From the NCBI GenBank assembly GCA_025399215.1, contig MU621148.1, positions 1 to 64,000 on the forward strand: a DNA stretch of 64,000 nt. Reading direction: 5' to 3'. A model generated the notes under the pieces. The model worked only from the letters and a program-made list of their open reading frames with translations, was not told the origin of the DNA and ran no database searches. Origin of the DNA: Globomyces pollinis-pini (taxonomy: Eukaryota > Chytridiomycota > Chytridiomycetes > Rhizophydiales > Globomycetaceae). Positions 1-12,217 of the stretch are shown here, piece by piece. Made by a program: the position numbers and the translations under genes. Each line of letters begins with the position of its first letter. The stretch's first letter is position 1.

Positions 1-1462
1 TGACATACTCTGGTCGTCAACATCTTCAATAATGCTATAGGTCCAGCCAAATGCTTAGATTGCTGTTTGTAGTTCATATTGTTCATTTGATATGTGATGT
101 TTTCCAACCAACTATGAGCAGACTCCAATTTGGAAACCTATAGATTAATCTTATATTCAAAGTGTATACCATATGCGCTAATTTATTTCGAATCACAGGT
201 TGACCAATCAACTTTTTGCCAAATACTTCACGTTGATTTGCCCATTTGAAACATTCTTCAATAACCAACCGACAAGCGGCAAGGTAGCAGACAATCATAG
301 CCCAACGCTCGTGGTTGAAATTGGTCATAATGACAGGGAAACCACCACCTTCTTTTCCAAGGATATTTTCAACTGGGACTTTACAATTTTCGAAAATAAC
401 ATACGCAGTTCCAGTAGTCGTATTGTGAGATGTTTTGATAGATTTTGTTTCAACACCATGTTTACGTTCAATAAGAAGCATGGTGAGTTCATAAGGTCCA
501 TCACCAGTTCTCACAGCAGTGGTAAAATAATCAGAAAAGGTTCCATTAGTAATCCACTAAAACCATTATATAGTCCAAATTACCTTTTTAACACCATTGA
601 CGATATAAAACTTTCCACAAGGAGTTTTAACTGCTGTGGTTTTCATACCAGCAACATCACTTCCTGCGGCAGGTTCACTAATAGCCAAACAGATACACTT
701 ATCACCATTCAAAATTTCTGGCACGACACGCTTCTTTAATTCAACTGATCCAAAGTTAAGTACAGGAGGTAGACCAATTAACAATCCACTGCAGAGCGAA
801 TCTCCATAGCCAGGTAAACCGATATTAGACATTTCTTCATGCACAATCAATTCGTGGAAATAGTCGTACTTGGAAGGATCAACTCCAGTTAACTGTTGAT
901 ATCCCTTTAAGTGTACCCCAGGTCCAATTTTAGCTGCCAATAAACCAGCTTTACCCATTTTTTGGTACACTTCTCGTGATGCCGGTGGGTTAAAGTCATC
1001 TTTATTAACTTCATCATTGTAGATTTCAGTTCTCATAAACTTTCGTACTGCCAATCTAAAATCTTTGTGAGATTGACTAAATTATGAGAGATCATTGATC
1101 ATACTTGTAGTAAGGAGAGTGGAACCCTTGCATGTGAGATGGTTCAGCATACGGAACTTTGCTGATATTATCAGGACTGTTCCAGATAATTTCTGGTTTC
1201 TCATTCACAATGGAACCGATCACTAAACGACGGTATTTATCCAAAATCTCTTGACGATGGAATCCATAGTATTCCTCTATCGGATTAATGGTAAGAAATT
1301 ACTAGTAACATCTTTGCCAGCATATTCCAAAATCAATAATTCACCACCAGGATGCATTGCAGCAAATTTGGTGATATCATACACAACGGTATCAATAATG
1401 ATCCAAGCACTCTTTTCAGAGCTATGAGCAGCAACTTCATCACGAGTAAATTCCTTTGACAT
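1..1462 (-). CDS. Cytochrome b5/acyl-CoA dehydrogenase fusion, copy 1 (partial, 3' end off window)
   Basis: This is the first of three paralogues and runs off the left edge. The N-terminus is a cytochrome b5 fold with the haem motif HPGG (axial His), followed by an acyl-CoA dehydrogenase that would pass electrons from an acyl-CoA substrate through FAD. The start is the ATG at 1460-1462 (MSKEFTRDEV). Very short introns interrupt it: for example, a 27-nt intron after NGVKK carries an in-frame stop and joins NGVKK to WITNGTF. The dehydrogenase segment keeps the FAD-loop motif around ISEPAAGSDVAG, where copies 2 and 3 have ISEPGAGSDVAG. The last visible coding bases (ITYQMNNMNYKQQSK) resemble copy 3 more than copy 2. 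The substrate is unknown. The family is known from fungi; a peroxisomal location is inferred from copies 2 and 3, because the C-terminus of this copy is missing. Confidence 0.88.
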
Positions 1463-1697
1463 TGAATATTTTTTGTAAAGAATAGATTGAAATCTGTTCC
1501 AATGACAGTCCATGTGAAGATTAGATCGTGTGATTAATGGGCGGGAATACAAATGGTTAGTGAATGATTTATATGGGTACCATTTACTTTGATTTATTTT
1601 CAATTGAATTTTTAATTGATCTTTATTTTTGAAGAGTTTATTTTAGTTTGTATTTGAATAGGGTTGATGGTTTAATTTTTTTTTTTTTTTCAACCAA

Positions 1698-2897
1698 ATG
1701 AATTCTGAAGAAATCACCTTTAAAAATCACTTGAAAACCATCAATGAAAATACCCTGATTATTAAACAAAAATTATCACTTTTCAAATCAAATTTTATTG
1801 AAAATAATTTACAAGTTAATAATGGAGTATCCCTTTTAAATGTCAGATTAATCACTTTCTTGGCTTATTTATCAAATTTAACTTTATTATCTATCTCAAA
1901 ATTAAACAATAACCTCAAATTTAAAGATTCTATCATTTGGAATTTAGTTCAATTTAGAAATGTATTGGAAAAGTCAAAACCATTAGAATTGAAATTAAAA
2001 TATCAGATTGACAAATTAATTAAAATGGCAACTCTAAATACTGATAATCAAAATTCAAATATTTTAAATGCAAATGATAGTATTGATCCATTACAATTCA
2101 AACCAAATCCAAGTAGTATGTTTAATGATGATAATGGTATACTAGTCTATTCATTAATATCTAGAAAATGCGGATGATGGAAAGAAATCAAAGAATAAGC
2201 AGGATACAGATAATTCTGGAATTTATAGACCACCTAGATTAGCTCCACTTCATTATGATCCTGACCAATCATTAAAAAAGACCAAACTATCTTCTCATTT
2301 AAGAGATGTGGCATCCAAATCTAGGTTGATTCGAGATCTGCAAACTCAGTATGATGACCGCCCTGAAGAATACGATGCAGAAGGAACTGGATATGGTGCT
2401 CGTGAAGTTGGTGCTTCCAAAGAAGACGAAATTTGGAAAGAAAGGGAAGCATTTGAAGAAGAGAACTTTATTAGAATGAATATGTCCAAGAAAGATAAGA
2501 AAATGGCAATGAAAATTGGAAAGCAAGGTGGATTAATGAGATTTAGAAATGAATTTGATGTAAGTACATACATATTTAATGGATATTATTCTTTACACTC
2601 ACTTATTTATATGTTTCTTTCTAATTTTAATAGGATCTACAAAAAGATTTCAATGATATTTCTGGAATACATAAAGCCGTTGAAAAAGATGAACGATTGA
2701 ATCCAAAGCAGACCAAGCGAAAGCAAATGTATGGAGAGGAAGAAGATAAGCTCAAAAAACACAAGCGTAAATATGGTGATGCAAATGAGATGATTTCATC
2801 TATGGCGAAGGTGAAGAACAATTTCAAAGGAAAAGATGCATATTCGGCAACCAAGAAAACTTTGAAAGGTCTTAGTCGACATAATAAAAAAAAGTAG
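1698..2897 (+). CDS. LCP5: Lcp5/neuroguidin-like Sas10/Utp3/C1D family protein
   Basis: Predicted 365-aa nucleolar protein of the small-subunit processome, acting in 18S rRNA maturation. The N-terminal half is helical and Asn/Lys-rich, as in the Sas10/C1D domain. The centre carries the diagnostic YRPPRLAPLHYD segment, followed by SRLIRDLQTQYDDRPEE. The C-terminus is Lys-rich and basic. Two introns are needed: 28 nt at 2137-2164 and 74 nt at 2560-2633. Both restore one frame across in-frame stops, and the total is exactly 366 codons. A 13-nt T-tract lies just upstream of the ATG. The 74-nt intron is long for this window. Neuroguidin and Lcp5 are orthologous names; assignment beyond the family rests on the RPPRL and SSLIR-type motifs. 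Confidence 0.82.
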
Positions 2898-3022
2898 TTT
2901 AAATATTTTTCCATTTTTTCAGATTTTTCCGGATGATGTCTTAATGGCGTGATATTGGAAATCCATCTTTTAATCTCTACATAAATGCCCATTTCATCAA
3001 TCAATTTCCTTACTATTTCTCA

Positions 3023-6000
3023 ATGCTATTGGAAATTGATACTGCAAACAAGTATACCCTTCACAATTAATCATTAGAAATGTCCTAGTTATTGGGGGAT
3101 GTGACCTTGCTGCAAATATTACTCATTCATTGGCTACTAATTCTATTGTAACTGTTGTTGCTCAAAAATCCGATTTATCAAAGCAATTAGCCGTTTTAGC
3201 CGGTGATGGACTCTTTGCTTGGTTCAATCGTTCATTCACAAAGAAGGATTTGCTAGGAAAGCAATACGTGTTTGACTTTTCAAGCAATCCAGTTATACAC
3301 AAAGAATGTGAAAAGAAGGGAATCTATTACTTTAACCCAGAAAATGCTGAACGGGTTCGTTTACCAGCAACGTAAAATTTTCGAATTTTTAATTTTTTAA
3401 AGATCTTCAATTGGAAATGTAAATGTAACAGTATCTACAAACGGTGCCGCTCGACTATTAGAAAAGAGTTTGACTACATATTTGGGTAGCCTTGTGCCCT
3501 CATTTTTCCATCAAGCGGTGGAGAATATTCAACGATTATCAGAAGCTTTACATGATGCCGAAGATGAATTGACTGAAAAGGTAGATACATTTTTGCGACA
3601 CATTTCAGAGACTTGGTACTTGAATGCTATTGCAAAGTTGACTGATGATCAAATTGATCATTTGGTCGAGCTTTTCCATAAACTGCGAGATGAAGATTTG
3701 GACTCTATTTATGAGATCAGCTCTTCTATTTTGAATGTAGATGCCAAGAAGCCTTTGGTTCGTAAACCATCCGAAAGTGGATCATTACTTACTGCAAATG
3801 ACAGTGATTCGGACAATGGTTTGACTTTGGCAGGTAGTCCAAAGAAGAGCAGCAGTGATGGAAAGAAAAATCTTTTGACTATTAAGAAGAGTGACAGCAG
3901 TTCTACTCTCTTGTCCAAAGCTAACGAAGTTGTACCGGAACCGAAAATTGTTGGTGTGACCAAAACATTAAATGGGTCCGAAGCAGTTTCTAACATTTTG
4001 TACCAACTTTCAGACATTGCTTTTATCTATCCTGTTTTCTCTGAAGGCTATGCTGGAAAGGAACTTGCAGACTGGTCCGCTTCTAAAGAAAAGAACGTAT
4101 ATGGCTTTACGCCAAAGGTATTGGTTTTTAATTAATCGGTAAGGTTGTCAATATGACTACCAGAAAAGGTGCTGGACAAACTGTTCAAGGGGCTTTGCAA
4201 GCTGGCTCAAACGCCAATGCCATTGTATCTTCCGCTGCTATTGACCATCTCCTACCGGCCTTGTATGGTATTATTAGAGATCAAAGTTCTGCTGTTTTCC
4301 ATGTTTCTACTTACTCTATTTCTAAATCATTGGAATTGTATCAATCAAACAAAGATATTTACAAGACTCTACACACTGGTTTCTCACTTATCTCGTCAAG
4401 CACAATCCAAGAAGCTCAAGATATGGCTTTAGTCTCTCATATTGCATCTGAATCAGGAAAGCTCCCTATCCTCCACTTTTTTGACGGTGTAAAGTTAGCT
4501 TCGCAAGCTGATACCCTTTCCGTTTTGACTAGAGATGATATCAAGCAACTTCTTCCACTAATTCAGGCTACTGATAAGTCTCCTTTTGACACCATTGAAC
4601 ACGTTATGACAGTGGTATCTCAAAAACTTAATCGTACCTATAAACCACTAGAATATTATGGTTCCACTTCTGCTGAACTGGTTTTAGTTGCATTAGGTAA
4701 TGTCAAAGCGGTTCTGGAAGAAGCTGTGGTGTTGTTGACCAAATCCGGGTTGAAGGTTGGGTTTTTAAATATTCGTGTCTTCAGACCATGGTCGCCTAAG
4801 CAATTTCAAGCTGCTTTACCAAAGACTGTGAAGACTATCTTAGTTATTGACCAGTTAGAAGACGGAAAACCATCTCCAGTTTCCTTTGATGTTGAATCAT
4901 CTTTCTATGGGCAATCATGGGGAGGTCAAGTACCTAGTATTGTTACCAAGCAGTTCAAACGCGGGATTGAAAATATCCACTCTAGTTCTGTTCACGATTT
5001 TATCTCAAACTACTTTAAGCATCAATCTTTTGACCAAGAAATCGAATTCAAACCTTCTACAATTGTTTCTACTCATCGATCAAATATTGAAGCAATTTTG
5101 TGGGATAGAAAATTAGATGGTACCATCAAGTCTAGCCAAAAAATATTTGAACACTTGAAAAATGTTCCTAGAACTTTCATCCAATCTTACGTCCAACATG
5201 CATCTACTGCTATTGAAGCTTTTGATGTCACTCATATCAAGTTTAACCAGAAAGAAATCAAAGAAACCCAGATTATCACTTCTGCTGATTTGGTCTTTGT
5301 CAACGAATTATCCATTATTCAGCCATACAACTTTGTTGGTGCTGTTCGTCAAAACGGTGCAGTCTTTGTTAATACTTCTTTGACACAACAAGAATTCATT
5401 GACTCTTTATCCGCTGATGTTAAACATGAATTGATTAAACGTCAAGTCCACATCTATTTGTTGGATGCAACATTGGTGTCCAAGAATTATACTATTTTCT
5501 ATGGTTCAAGTGATGACTATCTCAATGAAATTTTGACTGCTCTGTTTTACAAATTGTCATTCAATGACACTGCATCTGTTCATCTTCAAGCACAAATTTC
5601 ACTCATCGAAGCAACCGAGCAAAGCCGAAATGTTATTGAAAGTAAGAGAGAGGCAATATTATATGCTTTAACTCATCTTGAACATGTCAAGCCTTTACAA
5701 CATATCAGTACTTTTGGGGATGATTCATTAGATGCCAAGCTACCAATTTTTGTGAGAGGGACTGTTCCATCCAAATCAAACTTTTCTCCTGCTCAACTAG
5801 AACACGCTACTGATGTCTCCTCAAGATTGGTTGGCAAACATCTCGCTTTATTGCCTGTCATTTTCCCATCTGCATATAAATTACAACAGAAACTTCGTCC
5901 TGATGTTGATAACGCTTACACTGTCACTGTCACTGAAAATGTTCGATTGACTCCAGACAGTTATGACAGAAATGTTTTCCACATGGAATTAGACATAACC

Positions 6001-7062
6001 GGTACTGGCTTGAAATATGAAATTGGAGATGCACTTGGTGTTTATCCTCAAAACAATTCAAAGGCTGTGGCAGATTTCTTGGATTGGTACTCAGTGGATC
6101 CGAGCCAGATTGTCTATATTGATCGCCCAGATGGTGAAGGTAATTCTCAGTCTGAAGTTCGCACTGTTGAACAATTGTTTATTCAACAATTGGATGCTTT
6201 TGGAAAACCAGGAAAGAAATTCTACCAGTTCTTGGCTGTTAAAGCTACTGCAGATGAAGATAAGGAATCTATTGCACAGATTCTGAAGACTAACGAAGTG
6301 TTTGACAAGTTTGTGGAAGATTACACACCTACCTTTGTAGATTTGTTGAAAAAATTCCCATCTGCTCGACCAACAGTTGACGAACTGATTAAAGTTATTC
6401 CTTCTATGAAACCAAGACATTATTCCATTGCTTCTTCACAAAGAGTGCATGAAAATAGCGTGCATTTGTTGGTAGTGTTGGTTGGCTGGAAATCTGTTGA
6501 TGGTGTTGAAAGATTTGGTCAAGCTACTCAATTCTTAGTTGATCGAAAGGTTGGAGATACATTCACTGTTTCGATTAAACCTTCGGTGATGAAATTGCCA
6601 GAGTCTTTAACTGCACCGGTTGTGATGTCTGGATTAGGAACTGGTATGGCTCCATTCAGAGCCTTCATCCAAGAACGATGGTACTGGAAGACTCAAGGAC
6701 ATGAAGTTGGTCCTATGGTTCTCTATTTCGGATCAAGAAATCGTGCAAACGAGTACCTTTATGGAGAAGAATTGGAAGCATACAATCTTGAAGGTACCTT
6801 ACCATATCTTCGACTTGCATTCTCCCGTGATCAAAAACAAAAGATTTATATTCAACATAAAATTCAAGAAGATGCTGAATTGCTCCATAAGTTGTTGGTG
6901 GAAGAGGGTGGTTCCTTCTACTTGTGTGGTCCAACCTGGCCAGTTCCAGATGTAACTGATGCTCTTTTGGAATCATTCAACGCTTCCATGACAGGTGATG
7001 AATCTAAAGAATATTTGGAAAAGTTGAAGAACCATGAAAGATTTGTGTTAGAAGTATACTAA
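3023..7062 (+). CDS. MET10: Met8-like domain fused to sulfite reductase (NADPH) flavoprotein alpha subunit (MET10)
   Basis: Predicted 1318-aa cytosolic protein. The MET10 part moves electrons from NADPH through FAD to the sirohaem subunit (MET5) that reduces sulfite to sulfide. Residues about 1-218 resemble Met8/CysG precorrin-2 dehydrogenase-ferrochelatase, with NVLVIGG near the start and STNGAARLLEKSL after it. A Ser/Lys-rich linker covers about 219-285. A PFOR-like region follows from about 286 (NGSEAVSNILYQL, with ALQAGSNANAIV). FAD- and NADPH-binding modules begin near 926, with RHYSIASS near 1103, GLGTGMAPFRAF near 1175 and YLCGPTWPVPD near 1271. The end (ERFVLEVY) is like yeast Met10. 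Three introns (3052-3077, 3372-3402, 4118-4143) give an open frame of exactly 1319 codons. The 3403-4117 exon spans the end of the Met8-like part and the start of the PFOR-like part, so the fusion does not depend on splicing. The Met8 part appears to lack key residues (see findings). Confidence 0.9.
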
Positions 7063-7305
7063 TCGATAATATAAACATTTGTCATTTAATTGATTCATAA
7101 TTTCTATCCACTTAATAGCACATGATAGTTGACCAGAAAATGTGATTCAAGTCAAAACTGGTTACAATGACATTTATCAACTTACTTTGTGTTTGATATT
7201 GTTTCATTTAACAAACCCTCTCATTAACTACAGATATCACGGCCGAATTAGCTTTCCAGATCACCACCTCATGACCAAATCAGTTCCATATTGTTTTCTT
7301 CAAAT

Positions 7306-8960
7306 ATGTCAAAGGAATTTACTCGAGATGAAGTTGCAGCTCATAGCACTGAAAAGAGTGCTTGGATCATTATTGATACCGTTGTGTATGATATCACCAA
7401 ATTTGCTGCAATGCATCCTGGTGGAGAACTATTAATTTTGGAATATGCTGGCAAAGATGTTACTAGTAATTTCTTACCATTAATCCGATAGAGGAATATT
7501 ATGGATTCCATCGTCAAGAGATTTTGGATAAATACCGTCGTTTAGTGATCGGTTCCATTGTGAATGAGAAACCAGAAATTATCTGGAACAGTCCTGATAA
7601 TATCAGCAAAATTCCGTATGCTGAACCATCTCACATGCAAGGGTTCCACTCCCCTTACTACAAGTATGAACACTGATCTCTCATAACTTAGTCAATCTCA
7701 CAAAGATTTTAGATTGGCAGTACGAAAGTTTGTACGAACTGAAATCTTTAATTCGTCATTATCATTGGATGATTTTAACCCACCGGCTTCAAGAGAAGTG
7801 TACCAAAAAATGGGTAAAGCTGGTTTATTGGCCGCCAATCTTGGTCCAGGGGAACATTTAAGAGATTATCCTCAACTAGCTGGTATCAGTCCAGACAAAT
7901 TTGACTTTTTTCATGAAATGATAGTTCATGAAGAGTTCAGTAATAATGGTTTGCCAGGATACACCGATTCTTTGGGAGGAGGAATGATTATTGGTTTACC
8001 TCCAGTGATACATTTTGGTTCTGATGCTTTGAAGAAGCGTGTTGTTCCGGAAGTTCTGAATGGTGATAAGTGTATCTGTTTGGCTATTAGTGAACCTGGT
8101 GCAGGAAGTGATGTTGCTGGTATGAAAACCACAGCAGTTAAAACACCTTGTGGAAAGTTTTATATCGTCAATGGTGTTAAAAAGGTAATTTGACCTATTT
8201 AATGTTATTAGTGGATTACCAATGGAACCTTTTCTGATTATTTTACCACTGCTGTGAGAACTGGAACTGGAAAAGGTGCTGGTGATATATCAATGTTATT
8301 GATCGAACGTAAACATGGTGTTGAAACGAAAGCTATCAAGACATCTCATAACACTACCACAGGAACTGCCTATGTTACGTTTGAAAATTGTAAAGTTCCA
8401 GTTGAAAATATTCTTGGAAAAGAAGGTGGTGGGTTCCCTGTCATCATGTACAACTTTAACCATGAACGGTGGACTATGATCGTTGGATGTACTGCTACTT
8501 CGAGGTTAGTGGTTGAAGAATGTTTCAAATGGGCAAATCAACGTGAAGTATTTGGCAAAAAGTTGATTGGTCAACCTGTGATTCGAAATAAATTGGCGCA
8601 TATGGTATATACTTTGAATATAAGATTAATCCGTAGGTATCCAAGTTGGAGTCAGTTCATAGTTGGTTGGAAAACATCACGTATCAAATGAACAACATGT
8701 CATATCAACAGCAATCAAAAACTCTAGCAGGTCCAATAGCATTGGGCAAATTGATTTGTACTAGGATGGCTCACGAAATAGCAGATGATGCTGTTCAAAT
8801 CTTTGGTGGTCGAGCCATCACTAAAACTGGCATGGGAAGAATTATTGAAGGTTTTCAAAGAACCTATAAGTTCCAATCAATTCTTGGAGGATCTGAGGAG
8901 ATTCTAGCTGATTTGGGGATTAAACAAGCAATGCGTAGTTTCCCAAATGCAAGATTGTAA
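7306..8960 (+). CDS. Cytochrome b5/acyl-CoA dehydrogenase fusion, copy 2
   Basis: Predicted 513 aa from five exons; introns are 26, 28, 27 and 32 nt, and removing them leaves 514 codons. The cytochrome b5 module is residues 1 to about 80, with HPGG at 37-40. The acyl-CoA dehydrogenase fold follows, starting near FRLAVRKFVRTE and containing the FAD-loop motif ISEPGAGSDVAG and WITNGTFSDYF. Near the C-terminus the usual catalytic position reads GGSEEIL with no Glu-Gly-Thr. The Glu of NHERW aligns by eye with the helix-G catalytic Glu of long-chain and isovaleryl-CoA dehydrogenases. The protein ends in ARL, a canonical type 1 peroxisomal targeting tripeptide. It lies downstream of MET10 on the same strand and is inverted relative to copy 1. 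It has no intron near the C-terminus, where copy 3 has one. Confidence 0.9.
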
Positions 8961-9042
8961 AGGGTTTAATAAAGTCATTTCCACATTTTCATTCTACATT
9001 ATAATTCTGATTTTTTAAGGTCAAATTATAGTTGGCATTTTA

Positions 9043-9350
9043 TTAAAAATCAGATGAACCATGAAGAATGTGAACAGGAGCATCAGGTTCAATGGTAACC
9101 CCTTTCAATGCTGAGAACATCACTACATCTGTAGGAATCCGCACTTTGAGTATTGCAGCAATATCGTATCTACAATATCAGTAGTATTAAAGTACCTTTC
9201 GATCACTTCTCCTCCAATATGTTTGACTGCATTTTCAGCATTATCAAGCATTTGTATCGGTTGATCATCGTTTAAAGTAATGAGATAAATCTTTGAGCTT
9301 GTAGCAGACACTAAAGCTAAAATACATGAAATGACTGTTTGAACCTTCAT
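9043..9350 (-). CDS. Small secreted protein with I9 (subtilisin propeptide-like) inhibitor domain
   Basis: Predicted 93 aa. It begins with an apparent signal peptide (MKVQTVISCILALVSATSS) followed by a fold like proteinase B inhibitor/I9: SKIYLITLNDDQP, a helix ending HIGGEVIERYD, then VTIEPDAPVH near the C-terminus. In the I9 family this pattern matches the free-standing inhibitors and the propeptides of subtilases. No protease domain follows, so it is a stand-alone inhibitor or chaperone candidate. A 26-nt intron interrupts the Arg codon before YDIAAIL; removing it leaves exactly 94 codons. The start was chosen because the internal Met gives the best signal peptide. Secretion is inferred from the leader only. 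Confidence 0.65.
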
Positions 9351-9460
9351 GGAAAGTTTTCCATTGAGGTCCAAGCCATTTTTACACAAGCCTCAACATT
9401 TAAATTAGCATTGGACTATCAATTGAAGCAGAGGATTGAAATGATTTATTCACATACGCG

Positions 9461-11087
9461 ATGGATGATGACGTTTTCGGCCTACAGATTCTTTACAAAA
9501 TGTTATTCACTTGGGTACTATTGACACTAGCAGAGCTTCAACCAGTCTTTTCTTCTCAAATATTGGAATCTGAATGGGCAGATCATTATTGTAATGGACC
9601 ACCAAATGTGATGTTAGTTTTCAACGTGACATCTCTAAAAATGTCAAAACCATCTCCTGGTGAAACCTGGCCAGAGTTATATACATTATTTCGGACAGAA
9701 AATCCTAGTGGTAAATGCGGGCAGTGCAATACTGAATTATTGGCATGTTGTCAAAATGCATTGATTGGTAGCAAGATGAAAAGTGCATCATCCTTGTTGC
9801 TAAAGGACGATACAATTAACTTTGAAGAAAACATGTATAGCGCGGCAAATAATCATAAGTATTGTTTGTTAAATCCTATTACAGGAACGTTGTTTACCGG
9901 CTTCAAAAACATTTCACTATTGTCTGATTCAAAATGCATTTATGGCAATTACAAGTGTCACAACAATGGTACACTTCAAGTCTATCCAGAATCAAATTGC
10001 CAAGGATCGGCAAGCTCTTTCATTCTACAAGATTCTCCAATCAATTTCTACAATGATGATTATGGTGAATTTGAAGCTCGAATGAATATTTATAGTAGTG
10101 GTATGCGTGCTACTCAATGGTAATGCTTGTTTCTTATGTATTAGGCATGCATATACGCCTTATGGATTGCTCAAGCCATTTTCACTTCCAAATGATAGAA
10201 ACATCGTTTGGGACTACTGGTTAATCATTCAATTATGTTTATCCTTATTTCTCTACTTGATCGGTTTAGTGTACGGTATTGTTAGGTATTTCCAGTCCAA
10301 AAAACCATTTATGAAATGGCTCATTTTCAGCCAAACACTCTTTGTACTGCTATCCATCCATAACTTTTTTGAAAACTTGTATGATTACAAGACAAATGAT
10401 GAATACTATATGATGGTAGTTCAAGGGAACTATCTATATGGAATTGCAACCTTGTCAAGTGCATTGTTAACCACCTACCAAGCGCATTCATTCTGTAAAG
10501 AAATTATGAAGAACAGAAGAATATTCGTATACATCACGTCTACTCTGATTATTTTACATTTCGTAACAAATGGTGCCGTGTACTTTTCATTTTGTTATCT
10601 ATCATGGTTTTCGAATTGGAATTATTGTACCTCTGATTTTCGAATGGCATGGCGTAGTTTGATATATTATTGGATCATCATCATGTTTATATGGAATATT
10701 GCACCTGTGACAATCTTAGCATTTAAACTTATAGAACATTTAACTGCCAATCAAAATATCAAAAAAATTGGGATAGTTCGAAAACTTTGGAAATATGATC
10801 GATGTTTTATATTGACATTGATTGCACAGATACTCATCATTTTTATCTATTTTGGATATTACAACTGGTTAAATTTCAATTTGGTATTTGGAAGTGATCG
10901 TGCAATTAAAGCAGCCAATGTGGGTAAACCATTAATTAGAGCTTTTCATGCCAACTTGAATTTAGTATTGTTGGAAAGAATCCCTGTTTTACATGCAAGT
11001 ATCAGTGTTAAAACATACAAATCAAGTATCATACAGTCAGTAGCAGAATCTAATATCACTCGAGCACCTAGAACAACTCCAAAGTAG
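9461..11087 (+). CDS. Multi-pass membrane protein with Cys-rich ectodomain, receptor-like; function unknown
   Basis: Predicted 533 aa from two exons separated by a 25-nt intron (10120-10144) that joins Gln-Trp to HAYTPYG. The N-terminus has a hydrophobic leader; a later Met (MLFTWVLLTLAEL) is an alternative start. About 200 residues of Cys-rich extracellular sequence follow, with CGQC, ACCQ and KCIYGNYKC. Then come six or seven hydrophobic segments, including YWLIIQLCLSLFLYLIGLVY, ITSTLIILHFVTNGAVYF and CFILTLIAQILIIFIYFGYY, and a short polar tail. The layout suggests a seven-transmembrane receptor or transporter, but I do not recognise a named family. No paralogue is visible in the window. 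Confidence 0.7.
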
Positions 11088-11128
11088 TGTTTAGGTTAAC
11101 CCAAAATATAGACTTTTAAATCACTTTA

Positions 11129-12217
11129 TTAGTTGATAAACTTCATTTCCCTTACACGATTTAAATGATACTTATCTTTGTGAGCATTATAAAGATTTTG
11201 AAGACTATTCATATATTCTTGATGTACTCTAGATATTTCTTCATCACTTGGATGATCATTTTGAATAATATCTAGTGGTTTTCCAACTAAAGTAAATTAA
11301 TTATTCATATTTACCAACAGTAATTAATGGATATCGATGTGGTAAGATACCATAATTTCCAATAAATAGTGGACAAGCGAATTTACCAATCCGTGCCAAA
11401 TAATGCATCCAATCAAAAAATGGATGTTTTAATTGATCATACAATTCATTTTCTCCAAATCCTAAAACAGGTACAACACTTGATCTAACAAGAATAAATC
11501 ATTTAGATATATACCCAGTTGTAATTGCAATTTTAATGAATCCTTTTCTTTGTAATAAAACTAAATCTAAAGTATTACGTTCCATATGTTTAAACTCTTT
11601 AGCACCACCAATAAATATTGCCATTGCAGTACCAGGTTTTAAAGCATTCTTGATTGCTTTCTTGCTTGATGATACTGTCCCAATAGATAAAATATAATCT
11701 CTCCAGAATGGAAAGTAAAAGTTAACTGGAAGTGTACATTGAAATAATCGAATATTAGGAAACATTGTATAAAATTTCATATTAAAGAATATGTTAATGA
11801 AATAACTGAAACAATAGACACCTAGTTAAGGATTATAAAATTATTTGACTTACCATGTGGATGACAAGCAAATATGTATGACTTTTTAGGATCTAATTCT
11901 GCCGTTTTGATCAATTCTGCATCAAAATAACTTCGTACATATTTCCAAAAGAACCATTTACTGATGTGCTGGGTAAGACCTTGAACGTTACGACCGTGTT
12001 CAGAAGCTTCCCTATCAATAAAGATCCATAAACCATAAGCTATGGCTAAGGATCTGACTATCCAACTTGAAGAAAATAGGCAGCGTACATAAACTATAAA
12101 ACTTCCGAATATAGCCAAAAATAGTAAAAGATTCATCAATATCACGGACAGTACTTCCAGCATTGGAAGCGAGTATGATTTCTTTTTTAAATGGTCGTCG
12201 GTAACAGTGTCAGTCAT
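11129..12217 (-). CDS. Diacylglycerol/monoacylglycerol acyltransferase, DGAT2 family
   Basis: Predicted 332-aa ER and lipid-droplet membrane enzyme that transfers an acyl group from acyl-CoA to diacylglycerol (or a monoacylglycerol or wax alcohol). Two hydrophobic segments lie near the N-terminus (SVILMNLLLFLAIFGSFIVY). The catalytic HPHG tetrad follows at the end of the first exon, and the family block IFIGGAKEF, then LLQRKGFIKIA and VVPVLGFGENELY. Introns of 32, 30 and 28 nt all restore the frame, leaving 333 codons. Which acceptor is used (diacylglycerol, monoacylglycerol or alcohol) cannot be told from sequence. Confidence 0.88.

Noticed and set aside
200..739. 179-codon plus-strand frame across acyl-CoA dehydrogenase copy 1
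   Set aside because: It is the antisense shadow of a well-supported dehydrogenase exon.
2560..2633. 74-nt Lcp5 intron as another tandem intron array
   Set aside because: It has no internal TAG-GT junctions at intron-like spacing.
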